Assembly (NCBI GenBank): GCA_020636545.1
Contig: JACJXS010000014.1
Span: 62,001-126,000, forward strand
Direction: 5' to 3'
DNA length: 64,000 bases
Origin: Chitinophagales bacterium
Lineage (GTDB): Bacteria; Bacteroidota; Bacteroidia; Chitinophagales; JADIYW01
Shown here in pieces: positions 1 to 8,354 of the stretch. Numbering within the stretch: position 1 is the first letter of the stretch; each line of letters opens with the position of its first letter. Below the pieces are notes generated by a model, which had not been told where the DNA came from, made no database searches, and saw only the letters and a program-made list of their open reading frames with translations. A program made the translations under genes and the position numbers.

Positions 1-191
1 GAAAAACAGATAGAATAATTAGATTTTCAGTTGCAATAGTTATTGCATTGTTGTATTTTTTAGGTTTGATTCCTGGTATTGCTGCAACCATTTTAGGTGT
101 ATTAGCTGTTATTTTTATAATAACATCGTTTATTAGTTTTTGTCCTTTATATCTTCCATTTGGAATTAGCACTAGACGGAAAGACGCATAA
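1..191 (+). CDS. DUF2892 (YgaP-type) inner-membrane protein, 5' end outside window
   Basis: The window opens inside a reading frame that ends with TAA at 189-191, leaving 62 readable residues. They contain two hydrophobic segments split by a short glycine-containing turn (GLIPG) and end in a CPLYLPFGIST-like motif, which is characteristic of the small DUF2892 membrane family. Members are about 65-70 residues, so only the first few codons are missing. Some family members are fused to rhodanese domains, which suggests sulfur or redox biology, but the function is unknown. It converges on the bacilliredoxin gene, with a terminator hairpin between them. Confidence 0.75.
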   Translation, partial: KTDRIIRFSVAIVIALLYFLGLIPGIAATILGVLAVIFIITSFISFCPLYLPFGISTRRKDA

Positions 192-200
192 TATAAAAAA

Positions 201-224
201 AACGGCTGGAATATACCAGCCGTT
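201..224 (-). terminator. Rho-independent terminator after the suf/bacilliredoxin operon
   Basis: A perfect 9-bp stem (AACGGCTGG / CCAGCCGTT, loop 210-215) lies between two convergent genes. An A-run at 194-200 becomes a U-tract for transcripts coming from the minus strand, so it should end the suf-bacilliredoxin transcript. It may also serve the plus-strand DUF2892 gene, although the T-richness on that side is weaker. Confidence 0.8.
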
Positions 225-269
225 AAATTTTAGTTCAGCAATCTTGAACGTTTACAAAATCTCAATTGC

Positions 270-683
270 TTAGCAAAATTGATTATAAGCATTCACTAAT
301 TTTTGAGCTACTGCTTGTGCAGTATAACCTTCAATATCATGTCTTTCTAAAAAGTGTACTAAGTTGCCGTCTTTAAACAATGCCATACTTGGAGAACTCG
401 GTGGATATGGCATTGTAAATTCTCTTGCTTTTGCAACAGCTTCACTATCTACACCTGCAAAAACTGTAACTAATTTGGTTGGGTGCTTCTCGTTTTTAGA
501 AGATACAATTGCAGCAGGGCGTGCATTTGCGGCAGCACATCCACATACAGAATTGATAACTAACAAAGTAGTACCTTCTTTTGATGATAATGCTTCGGTA
601 ACTTCATCTGCTGATTTTAACGCTTGGAAGCCATTTTGTGTTAATTCTGCTTCCATTGGGTCGGTCATTTGTTTTGGATACAT
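270..683 (-). CDS. Bacilliredoxin, BrxA/BrxB (YphP/YqiW) family
   Basis: This 137-residue protein belongs to the thioredoxin-fold family whose Firmicutes members remove bacillithiol from S-thiolated proteins. The active-site CGC motif is Cys47-Gly48-Cys49 within INSVCGCAAANARPA, and the MPYPPSSPS stretch near residue 95 is the family cis-proline region. Length matches the family (about 140). It is the last gene on the minus strand before the terminator at 201-224 and lies 64 bases after sufT, so it is probably co-transcribed with the suf genes or has a weak promoter of its own. A role in protecting Fe-S assembly thiols is inferred from position. Whether this organism makes bacillithiol cannot be judged here. 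Confidence 0.88.
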   Translation of the reverse strand: MYPKQMTDPMEAELTQNGFQALKSADEVTEALSSKEGTTLLVINSVCGCAAANARPAAIVSSKNEKHPTKLVTVFAGVDSEAVAKAREFTMPYPPSSPSMALFKDGNLVHFLERHDIEGYTAQAVAQKLVNAYNQFC

Positions 684-747
684 ATTTGTTTTAATTTAAT
701 AATGAAATAATTGTATTTGAAAATATTTAAAAATAATAGTTCTCACA

Positions 748-1080
748 CTATAAAAATCCTAATTCTAATTTTGCTTCCTCAGTCATCATATCTTGATCCC
801 AAGGTGGTTCAAAGGTTACTTCTACTTTTACATTATTTACACCGTCAATTTCCTTTATTTTATCTTCTACTTCTTTGGGTAAACTTTCAGCAACTGGACA
901 ATTGGGTGATGTTAATGTCATTACAATATGCACATTATTTTCCATATCTACTTCAGCTTCGTACACCAAACCTAAATCAAAAATATTTACAGGTATTTCT
1001 GGGTCATAAATTTCGTGTAATAATTCTATTACATCGTTTTTTACTTCTATAAATGTTTTATTCATTTTTTCTACTATCAT
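748..1080 (-). CDS. sufT: SufT / MIP18-type (DUF59) Fe-S assembly factor
   Basis: A 110-residue single-domain DUF59 protein. The DPEIPVNIFDLGLVY segment (residues 26-40) and the conserved TSPNCP cysteine (Cys61) are the family hallmarks. Proteins of this type help mature Fe-S proteins downstream of the SufBCD scaffold. The ATG at 1080 lies one base after the sufE stop codon, so translation is coupled. A second methionine at residue 6 is an alternative start, but the conserved domain begins just after it and does not decide between the two. Confidence 0.87.
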   Translation of the reverse strand: MIVEKMNKTFIEVKNDVIELLHEIYDPEIPVNIFDLGLVYEAEVDMENNVHIVMTLTSPNCPVAESLPKEVEDKIKEIDGVNNVKVEVTFEPPWDQDMMTEEAKLELGFL

Positions 1081-1081
1081 T

Positions 1082-1504
1082 TTAGTTTATTGCTTGGAAT
1101 GCGACACCATAAGTTTTTATTTTTTTTATCATACTCACCAATCCATTCGCACGTGTAGGAGACAAATGTTCTTTCAAGCCAATTTTATCTATAAAATATA
1201 AATCACTTTCAGCTATTTCTTCAGGTGTGTGGCCACTCAAAACTTTTACCAACAATCCAACTATACCTTTTGTAATAATAGCATCACTATCTGCAAAAAA
1301 AACAACTTTATCCGCTTGTTTTTCAGCATACAACCATACTTTACTCTGACAACCATTAATTCTTGTTTCTTCTGTCTTATATTTTTCATCTAATATTGAT
1401 AATGACTTTCCAAAATCAATTAAATATTCATACTTATCCGTCCAATCTTCATAGATAGAAAAATCTTCAATAATTTCGTCTTGAATATCGTTTATCGTTG
1501 CCAT
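1082..1504 (-). CDS. sufE: SufE, sulfur acceptor for the SufS cysteine desulfurase
   Basis: 140 residues, the usual SufE length. It takes the persulfide from SufS on a conserved cysteine and hands it to SufB. The acceptor is Cys52 in the INGCQSKVWL motif, an almost invariant SufE signature. It sits between sufS (6 bases upstream) and sufT (1 base downstream) in the minus-strand suf operon. Confidence 0.93.
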   Translation of the reverse strand: MATINDIQDEIIEDFSIYEDWTDKYEYLIDFGKSLSILDEKYKTEETRINGCQSKVWLYAEKQADKVVFFADSDAIITKGIVGLLVKVLSGHTPEEIAESDLYFIDKIGLKEHLSPTRANGLVSMIKKIKTYGVAFQAIN

Positions 1505-1510
1505 AATCTA

Positions 1511-2728
1511 TTAACTCAACATTTTTTTAGCTCTCAAAATTCCTTCAACTAATACATCTACTTCTTCTTTGGTATTATACAATGCAAAAGACGCTCTACA
1601 AGTTCCAGGAATATTAAAATATTCCATCACAGGTTGTGCACAATGATGCCCTGTTCTTATTGCAATTCCTTGATTGTCTAATAAAACACCTACATCATAA
1701 GGATGAATGCCTTCTAATAAAAATGAAATTACAGATGATTTATCTTTTGCTGTTCCATAAATAGTCAATCCATTGATGGCATTTAATCTTTCTGTCGCAT
1801 ATTCAAGCAAACTATGTTCATACTCCATAATCTTTTGCAAGCCTAAATCTTGTATATATTTAATGGCTACACTCATAGAAATACATCCCGAAATATGTGG
1901 TGTTCCTGCTTCAAACTTAAAAGGCAATGCATTAAAAGTTGTTTTGGCAAAAGATACATTTTCTATCATATCGCCTCCACCTTCAAATGGTGGCATTGCA
2001 TTTAGAATATCTTCTTTTCCATATAAAATACCTACACCTGTTGGACCATACAATTTATGCGCAGAAAATGCCAATAAATCACAATCTAAGGCTTGTACAT
2101 CTATCGGAATATGTTGTATAGCCTGTGCCGCATCTATCATAATTTTAGCACCCTTACTATGTGCTAAAGCAATTAATTCTTGAATAGGATTTATGGTACC
2201 TAAAGCATTAGAAACATATACAACTGATACTAATTTAGTCTTAGAAGTTATTAAACGTGCAGCATCTTCCAATAAAATTGTACCATCTTTTTGTAATGGA
2301 ATAACTTTTAAAATACAGCCTTTTTCTTCGCAAAGTATTTGCCACGGAACGATATTAGAATGATGTTCCATTTCTGTAACCACAATCTCATCTCTTGCTT
2401 GAATAAATTTACGTCCAAAAGTATAAGCTACAAGATTAATAGAATTAGTTGTGCCTTTGGTAAAAATAATTTCATGGTCATGTTTGGCATTAATAAATTG
2501 CTGTACAGTTTTTCGTGATGCTTCGTAAAGGTCAGTTCCAATTTGCGATAAATAATGTACACCTCTATGAATATTAGCATATTGATGTTCATAAAAATAT
2601 TGCTCTGCTTCAATTAAAACTTTTGGTTTTTGAGTAGATGCTCCATTATCTAAATATACCAATTGCTTTCCACGAATTTTTTCAGAAAGTATAGGAAAAT
2701 CAGCTCTAATTTTTTGAATATCTAACAT
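1511..2728 (-). CDS. sufS: SufS, group II cysteine desulfurase
   Basis: 405 residues, full length for SufS. This PLP enzyme strips sulfur from cysteine to give alanine and an enzyme persulfide. The PLP lysine is Lys225 in AFSAHKLYGP and the catalytic cysteine is Cys363 in RTGHHCAQP, the short-loop arrangement of group II enzymes that work with SufE. Its ATG (2728-2726) shares one base with the stop codon of the upstream DUF1003 gene (TAATG), so the two are translationally coupled. It lies in the suf operon between the DUF1003 gene and sufE. Confidence 0.95.
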   Translation of the reverse strand: MLDIQKIRADFPILSEKIRGKQLVYLDNGASTQKPKVLIEAEQYFYEHQYANIHRGVHYLSQIGTDLYEASRKTVQQFINAKHDHEIIFTKGTTNSINLVAYTFGRKFIQARDEIVVTEMEHHSNIVPWQILCEEKGCILKVIPLQKDGTILLEDAARLITSKTKLVSVVYVSNALGTINPIQELIALAHSKGAKIMIDAAQAIQHIPIDVQALDCDLLAFSAHKLYGPTGVGILYGKEDILNAMPPFEGGGDMIENVSFAKTTFNALPFKFEAGTPHISGCISMSVAIKYIQDLGLQKIMEYEHSLLEYATERLNAINGLTIYGTAKDKSSVISFLLEGIHPYDVGVLLDNQGIAIRTGHHCAQPVMEYFNIPGTCRASFALYNTKEEVDVLVEGILRAKKMLS

Positions 2729-3282
2729 TACTTATTTTCTTTTCTAACTATGAATTCCTTTCTCAAACTATTCAACAAATCCAATTGTTGAGCTTGGGAT
2801 TCAAATAATAATTTTATTTCATTTTCTAACAACAAGTCAATCTTTTGATGCAAACTTCTAATTTCCAATTCAGATTTTAGATTAATAATATAATCATTTT
2901 CTGCACGTTGTCGGTCTTTCTCTTCCATTCTATTTTGACTCATCATTATAATAGGTGCTTGAAGTGCAGCCAAACAGGACAAAACTAAATTCATTAAAAT
3001 AAAAGGATAAGGATCAAATCTATATTTAGTAATAGCCAAAACATTGAATAATATCCACACAAAAAGTATAAAACAAAAGGAGATAATAAAAGTCCAACTC
3101 CCACCAAATTTTGCAATAGAATCGGTCAATTGTTGTGCTCGACTTAATTGTTCAACAGACTTATTTTTCAGATTCATCATAATCAAATCTTCTTCTTCGA
3201 TAGATTTCATGACAATATCATGTAAAGATTGAATATCTTTTTCTTGAGATTTTAATAATTGTTGAATTTGTTTTGCTCTCAT
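2728..3282 (-). CDS. DUF1003-domain membrane protein inside the suf operon
   Basis: 184 residues. Residues 1-60 are polar, charged and probably helical, followed by two close transmembrane segments (about 62-85 and 95-115) joined by a short polar loop containing FDPYPF. The C-terminal 65 residues are a charged helix rich in Glu, Lys and Leu and likely coiled coil. This layout, with GGSWTFIISF at the first helix and PFILMNLVLS at the second, fits DUF1003 proteins, whose function is not established. The gene follows sufD by 2 bases and overlaps the sufS start by 1 base, so it is locked into the operon. Confidence 0.85.
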   Translation of the reverse strand: MRAKQIQQLLKSQEKDIQSLHDIVMKSIEEEDLIMMNLKNKSVEQLSRAQQLTDSIAKFGGSWTFIISFCFILFVWILFNVLAITKYRFDPYPFILMNLVLSCLAALQAPIIMMSQNRMEEKDRQRAENDYIINLKSELEIRSLHQKIDLLLENEIKLLFESQAQQLDLLNSLRKEFIVRKENK

Positions 3283-3284
3283 AT

Positions 3285-4502
3285 TTATATATTTATACCT
3301 AAGGTAGTAAATATTTTATCTTCAACAAATTGTTTATTTCTATCAGAAAGTTTATCTAATACCTCACCAGCAAATGCTAATGTTAGTAAACTTCTTGACA
3401 TTTCTTTTCCGATTCCTCTTGCTTGTAAATAAAACAACTCACTATCTTCAATTTGTGAAGATGTTGCACCATGTGAACATTTTACATCATCAGCAAAAAT
3501 TTCTAATTGTGGTTTAGTGTAAATATTAGCATCATTACTTAAAAGTAAATTTCTGTTACTTTGAAATGCATTTGTTTTTTGTGCTTTCTGATCCACAATA
3601 ATTTTACCATTAAACACACCTGTTGCATGGTCAGCCAAAATACCTTTATACAATTCATTGCTATTGGTATTGGGTTCATTGTGTCGCACCAAAGTTCTAT
3701 TATCACAATGTGCTTGTCCGTGCAATAAGTACAAACCATTCATGTGGTTTTCGGCATATTCTCCGTTCACATCAATCACTAAATTATTTCGTACTATATT
3801 TCCTGAAACTGTAATTGTATTAATTGTAAAAACAGATGATTTTTCTTGTTTAACAAATGTATTATCTGTCAAATAATATAATTCTCCACCATCTTGAATT
3901 TTATCCCAAACAACAATTGAATTTTTATCTATATCAATTTGACTTACTGTATTATAATAAGTTGAAATATTATTTGGATTGATAAAGTATTCAGAGAATT
4001 TCACTTGAACATTTTTACCAATTTTTACTTTATTTTTAAGATTAAATATTTGATTGGGCTTAGTTGCAATATAATAAATTCCAATATTTTCCTCCTCAAT
4101 AAATCCATCTTGAATTTCAACAAATACACCATCTGAAACTAATGCATTATTTAGCTCTAGCAAAAAGTCTTTTGAGTCAGATTCTGTTACATTATTATTG
4201 TTCCAAAATGAAAATTTCTGAGATTGAGGAAAGTAAGACAATTCCGCTATAAATTGTCCATCAACAAATACCAATTTATACTTTTCTTCTTGAAGTAAAG
4301 GCACTAATTCAGCATCAATTTTTTGGTTTTCGTTTTTGGTATCAATATTAACTTCAAAAGGATTTTGGAAAATTTTATTATAATAAGTATATTTCCATTC
4401 TTCGTGCTTCATTGATGGCGAACCAATACTGATAGCATTCTCCAATGATTGCTGTTGATTTTTATCTTTTAATTGTATGTTTTTTAATATTTCTAAACTC
4501 AT
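3285..4502 (-). CDS. sufD: SufD, SufBC2D scaffold subunit
   Basis: 405 residues. SufD pairs with SufB and binds SufC to form the Fe-S cluster assembly scaffold. The C-terminal half is the beta-helix core seen in the UPF0051 family, and the KCSHGATSSQIEDSELFYL motif near residues 340-360, with its conserved Cys-Ser-His, is typical. The N-terminal third is less conserved, as usual for SufD. It lies 57 bases downstream of sufC and 2 bases upstream of the DUF1003 gene. Confidence 0.93.
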   Translation of the reverse strand: MSLEILKNIQLKDKNQQQSLENAISIGSPSMKHEEWKYTYYNKIFQNPFEVNIDTKNENQKIDAELVPLLQEEKYKLVFVDGQFIAELSYFPQSQKFSFWNNNNVTESDSKDFLLELNNALVSDGVFVEIQDGFIEEENIGIYYIATKPNQIFNLKNKVKIGKNVQVKFSEYFINPNNISTYYNTVSQIDIDKNSIVVWDKIQDGGELYYLTDNTFVKQEKSSVFTINTITVSGNIVRNNLVIDVNGEYAENHMNGLYLLHGQAHCDNRTLVRHNEPNTNSNELYKGILADHATGVFNGKIIVDQKAQKTNAFQSNRNLLLSNDANIYTKPQLEIFADDVKCSHGATSSQIEDSELFYLQARGIGKEMSRSLLTLAFAGEVLDKLSDRNKQFVEDKIFTTLGINI

Positions 4503-4559
4503 TTTTAAAATTTGAAATCATTATAGATTAAATTCAAATCGTCGAATTATATTCAATGA

Positions 4560-5303
4560 TTAAGCTAATTCAAATTGCTCATAACCTTTCGCTTCTAATT
4601 CTAAGGCTAAATTTTTATCTCCAGTTTTTACAATTTTGCCATCAAACATTACATGAACAAAATCAGGCACGATATAATCCAACAAACGTTGATAGTGTGT
4701 AATAACAATAAAAGCATTTTCAGGCGTGTGCAGCTTATTGACACCATTCGCTACAATTCTCAAAGCATCGATATCTAAACCAGAATCAGTTTCGTCTAAA
4801 ATTGCCAATTGTGGATTCAGCATCGCCATTTGGAAAATTTCATTTCTCTTCTTTTCACCACCAGAAAATCCTTGATTCACGGAACGAGAAATAAAATCCT
4901 TTTTCATTTCTACCAATTCCATTTTTTCACGCATCATTTTCAAAAACTCTCCCGGTGCAATTGGCTCTAAACCCATAGCTTTTCGCTGTTCATTTACCGC
5001 AGCTTTTAAGAAGTTCGCATTACTAACTCCAGGAATTTCAACTGGGTATTGAAATGCTAAAAATAAACCTTTTTGAGCTCTTTCATGTGCTTCTAATTCT
5101 AATAAATTTTCGCCATTAAAAAGAATCTCTCCAGAAGTAATTTCGTAACCATCTTTTCCAGCCAATACGTTACCCAAAGTAGATTTTCCTGTTCCATTTG
5201 GTCCCATGATGGCATGGATTTCACCTTTATTAATTTCTAAGGAAAAGCCTTTTAAAATTTCTCTTCCATCTATCGATACATGTAAATTTTTTATTTGTAA
5301 CAT
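4560..5303 (-). CDS. sufC: SufC, ABC-type ATPase of the Suf scaffold
   Basis: 247 residues with a complete ABC ATPase set: Walker A GPNGTGKST near residues 34-42, signature FSGGEKKR, Walker B LAILDETDSGLD and the H-loop VITHYQR. The EITSGEI and ERAQKGLFLAFQYP segments are specific to SufC. It drives shape changes in SufB/SufD during cluster assembly in the cytoplasm. It lies between sufB (122-base gap carrying a tandem repeat) and sufD. Confidence 0.96.
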   Translation of the reverse strand: MLQIKNLHVSIDGREILKGFSLEINKGEIHAIMGPNGTGKSTLGNVLAGKDGYEITSGEILFNGENLLELEAHERAQKGLFLAFQYPVEIPGVSNANFLKAAVNEQRKAMGLEPIAPGEFLKMMREKMELVEMKKDFISRSVNQGFSGGEKKRNEIFQMAMLNPQLAILDETDSGLDIDALRIVANGVNKLHTPENAFIVITHYQRLLDYIVPDFVHVMFDGKIVKTGDKNLALELEAKGYEQFELA

Positions 5304-5380
5304 ATTTGTCTATTTTGATTCGCAGTTCACTTTTTATAGCTTACCGTATTTAATTTCAATAATCTAATTTATTCTCTTAA

Positions 5381-5420
5381 TACTTATTACTTGATACTTA
5401 TTACTTGATACTTGATACTA
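5381..5420. repeat. 14-bp tandem repeat between sufB and sufC
   Basis: The 14-base unit TACTTATTACTTGA occurs twice in perfect tandem (5381-5394 and 5395-5408), followed by shortened copies (TACTTGA, TACTA) to 5420. It starts only six bases beyond the sufB stop codon in transcript order and lies inside the operon. It has no strong hairpin potential and no coding capacity, so a function in spacing or mRNA processing is only a guess. Confidence 0.8.
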
Positions 5421-5425
5421 AAAAA

Positions 5426-6874
5426 TTACCCAACACTACCTTCTAAACTTACTTCTAATAATTTTTTAGCCTCCACAGCAAATTCCATTGGTAAATGATC
5501 CATTACTTCTTTACAAAATCCGTTTACAATCATTGCAACAGCTGTTTCCTCATCAATTCCTCTTTGTTGGAAATAAAACAACATATCTTCGCCAATTTTA
5601 GAAGTTGTTGCTTCGTGTTCCACTTTTGCCGTTTTATTACTTACTTCTAAATATGGAAAAGTGTGTGCTCCACATTGGTCACCCATCAACAAAGAATCAC
5701 ATTGAGAAAAATTTCTTGAACCTTCTGCTTTTTTATGAATCTTTACTAACCCACGATAAGAATTTTGAGATTTCCCAGCACTAATTCCCTTAGAAACGAT
5801 ACGGCTTTTAGTATTTTTTCCGATATGAATCATTTTAGTACCCGTATCAGCTTGTTGGAAACCATTAGTAACTGCAACAGAATAAAACTCGCCAATACTA
5901 TTGTCGCCAGCCAAAATACAACTTGGATATTTCCAAGTTATAGCTGAGCCAGTTTCCACTTGTGTCCAAGAAATCTTGCTACTATTACCTTTGCACATGC
6001 CACGTTTAGTAACGAAGTTATAAACGCCACCAACGCCATCTTTATTCCCTGGATACCAATTTTGTACGGTTGAATATTTAATTTCAGCATTATCAAAAGC
6101 AATTAATTCAACAACTGCTGCGTGCAATTGGTTTTCATCTCTTTGTGGAGCGGTACAGCCTTCTAAATAAGAAACATAAGCACCTTCATCAGCAATTAAA
6201 AGTGTACGCTCAAACTGACCAGAACCAGCTGAATTTATTCTGAAATAGGTACTTAATTCCATTGGACATCTAACACCTTTTGGAATATAACAGAATGAAC
6301 CATCACTAAAAACAGCACTATTTAAAGCTGCATAAAAATTATCTTTTTGTGGAACAACTGTACCTATATATTTTTTTACTAATTCGCCGTGATTTTTAAT
6401 GGCATCACTCATAGAACAGAAAATAATTCCTTTTTCTTTAAGTGTTTCTTGAAAAGTTGTTTTTACGGAAACTGAATCAAAAACAACATCCATTGCAACA
6501 CCAGACAACCGTTTTTGTTCATCTAAAGAAATACCTAATTTTTCAAATGTTTTAAGAATTTCGGGATCTACTTGGTCTAAAGAATCTAATTGAGGTTTAA
6601 CTTTAGGTGCTGCATAATAAATAATTTCTTGAAAATCTACTTTTGGAAAATGTACATTTGCCCAATGTGGTTCTGTCATTTTTTGCCATTCTCTAAAAGC
6701 TTTCAATCGCCATTCCAACATCCATTCAGGTTCTTCCTTTTTGGCTGAAATAAAACGAACGATATCTTCAGAAAGTCCTTTTGGTGCAAATTCTTGCTCT
6801 ATATCTGTAACAAAACCATATTTATAATCGGCATTTACTACTTCTTCTAATATATCATCTTGTGTGTTGCTCAT
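5426..6874 (-). CDS. sufB: SufB, Fe-S cluster scaffold subunit
   Basis: 482 residues, the usual SufB length. This is the core scaffold on which the cluster is built. The segment FVTKRGMCKGNSSKISWTQ and the C-terminal KTAKVEHEATTSKIGEDMLF are strongly conserved in SufB, and the family beta-helix occupies roughly residues 150-440. It is the first gene of the suf operon, 38 bases downstream of a good Bacteroidota promoter at 6913-6944. Confidence 0.96.
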   Translation of the reverse strand: MSNTQDDILEEVVNADYKYGFVTDIEQEFAPKGLSEDIVRFISAKKEEPEWMLEWRLKAFREWQKMTEPHWANVHFPKVDFQEIIYYAAPKVKPQLDSLDQVDPEILKTFEKLGISLDEQKRLSGVAMDVVFDSVSVKTTFQETLKEKGIIFCSMSDAIKNHGELVKKYIGTVVPQKDNFYAALNSAVFSDGSFCYIPKGVRCPMELSTYFRINSAGSGQFERTLLIADEGAYVSYLEGCTAPQRDENQLHAAVVELIAFDNAEIKYSTVQNWYPGNKDGVGGVYNFVTKRGMCKGNSSKISWTQVETGSAITWKYPSCILAGDNSIGEFYSVAVTNGFQQADTGTKMIHIGKNTKSRIVSKGISAGKSQNSYRGLVKIHKKAEGSRNFSQCDSLLMGDQCGAHTFPYLEVSNKTAKVEHEATTSKIGEDMLFYFQQRGIDEETAVAMIVNGFCKEVMDHLPMEFAVEAKKLLEVSLEGSVG

Positions 6875-6912
6875 ACTAAAAATGGGTTAATAGGGATACC
6901 TAATATTTAGTA

Positions 6913-6944
6913 CAAAGGTAGTTTAAAAATACGTCTATAACAAA
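6913..6944 (-). promoter_or_regulatory. Predicted sigma-A promoter of the suf operon
   Basis: On the minus strand the sequence reads TTTG (6944-6941), 20 bases, then TACCTTTG (6920-6913). This matches the Bacteroidota promoter consensus TTTG-N19-21-TAnnTTTG. It leaves a leader of about 35 bases before the sufB ATG. I see no clear IscR- or Fur-like palindrome in the short leader. Confidence 0.75.
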
Positions 6945-7036
6945 CTTTATTTAGATTTATTCCAAATAAAAGCATTTTATTACTGTTAAGTCTTAATAAA
7001 GATAAGTCTAACAAATAAAGATCGGTTGGCGATAAA

Positions 7037-8344
7037 TTAATCTAAAAGATTGTTTATGATACGTTTAAGCTCAATTTCAGCAACTTTAGAATTATATCTT
7101 GCTAAAATAACATTATACAAAGCATCTTCATAACTACTTTGAGCTTGTTTAATATCTAAAGATGTAGATTGATTTAAACGATACCTTTCCATCGTAATTT
7201 GCACGTTTTCGGCAGCAATTTGGACATTTTCTTCATTCAATTGCAGCATTTTTTCTGACAATTCAAAATCTTTATAAGCTTTAACAATTCCCGCATCAAT
7301 ATCATGTTTTAATTTATCGTATTGAATTTGTTGTTTGGCGATATTAATACTTGCTGCTTGTAAATCTTTTTTGACCATTCCGCCATTAAAAATTGGAATT
7401 TTTGCACTCACGCCAACTGATGGACCATAAACACGGTTAAACAATTGAAAACCTGCTTTATTATTATTTTGTACAAAATTATAGCCTGAAGTAAAGTTAA
7501 TTTGAGGCAATCGCTGTGCATTGATTTCCTTACGTTGAAATTGAGCAATTTCAATATTCTTTTTTGCAGCAGCTAATAAATAATTAGTAGAAGTTGTAGT
7601 ATCTCTGATAGTTTGCAAATTAGGTTGATAATTTACTTCGATATTATCAATCACATCAAAAGGTTCATCAGCATTTCTTCCAATAATTTGATTCAAATTA
7701 ATTTTAGCTTGTTCTAAAAGTGTTTCTTGCTTTAATATATTAATTTGCTGTGTAGATAAATCAACTTTTGCTTGTAGTAATGGCGTTTTATCACTATAGC
7801 CTACATCTAATTTTTTTTGTGATAAATTGACACGCTCTTCGGAGATGCCAATTAGTTCTTTAGCGGCTTTAATTTGTTGTTTTTGACGAACAATATTATA
7901 ATATGCATTTAAAGTTTGAGCAGCCACGTCTTGAATTTGGTTTTTCAATTGAATTTCACCCAATGACTGTAAAGCGGCTAATCTATCCTTTGTAGCAAAC
8001 ATTTTCATACCATCAAAGATTGTCCAATCCATTGAAACACCAGCATTTAGCGAATTTACTGCTACCCAATTTTGTTTCACATTTTGTCCACTAGCAAATT
8101 TTTGATTTAAATTGTTCAGATTAAAAACATCTCCAGTATTTAGATTAATTTTAGGCAACATTCCTGCAGATGCTTTATTATTTAAAACCTTTGCTACTTC
8201 AGCATCATTTTTTGCCAAAACAATATCAAAATTTTTAGAAACAGCATAAGCCACTGCTTCCTCAGGTGTCATTACTTCTTGTGCATAACTTGATGAAGCA
8301 CCAAATAATATTAAACTTATCAGTAATTTATGAAAAAATTTCAT
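7037..8344 (-). CDS. TolC-family outer-membrane efflux channel
   Basis: 435 residues. A signal peptide ends near residue 21 (SYA|QEV), followed by two outer-membrane efflux protein repeats rich in long amphipathic helices (about 25-215 and 230-430). Length and pattern fit TolC/OprM-type channels, which form the outer-membrane duct of tripartite pumps. It is the last gene of the tetR-adaptor-pump-channel operon, starting 10 bases after the pump gene. No strong terminator hairpin is visible in the 160 bases between it and the suf promoter. Confidence 0.93.
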   Translation of the reverse strand: MKFFHKLLISLILFGASSSYAQEVMTPEEAVAYAVSKNFDIVLAKNDAEVAKVLNNKASAGMLPKINLNTGDVFNLNNLNQKFASGQNVKQNWVAVNSLNAGVSMDWTIFDGMKMFATKDRLAALQSLGEIQLKNQIQDVAAQTLNAYYNIVRQKQQIKAAKELIGISEERVNLSQKKLDVGYSDKTPLLQAKVDLSTQQINILKQETLLEQAKINLNQIIGRNADEPFDVIDNIEVNYQPNLQTIRDTTTSTNYLLAAAKKNIEIAQFQRKEINAQRLPQINFTSGYNFVQNNNKAGFQLFNRVYGPSVGVSAKIPIFNGGMVKKDLQAASINIAKQQIQYDKLKHDIDAGIVKAYKDFELSEKMLQLNEENVQIAAENVQITMERYRLNQSTSLDIKQAQSSYEDALYNVILARYNSKVAEIELKRIINNLLD

Positions 8345-8354
8345 CTTATATATT

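Noticed and set aside
711..1052. Open frame on the plus strand opposite sufT
   Set aside because: Low-complexity Leu/Tyr-rich product, antisense to a clear sufT gene, with no promoter; a shadow of the real gene.
1773..2183. 136-codon plus-strand frame opposite sufS
   Set aside because: Antisense to conserved SufS motifs; composition is what the complementary frame of a coding gene gives.
5381..5420. Tandem repeat considered as a CRISPR array
   Set aside because: Unit is 14 bp with no spacers and no cas genes nearby.
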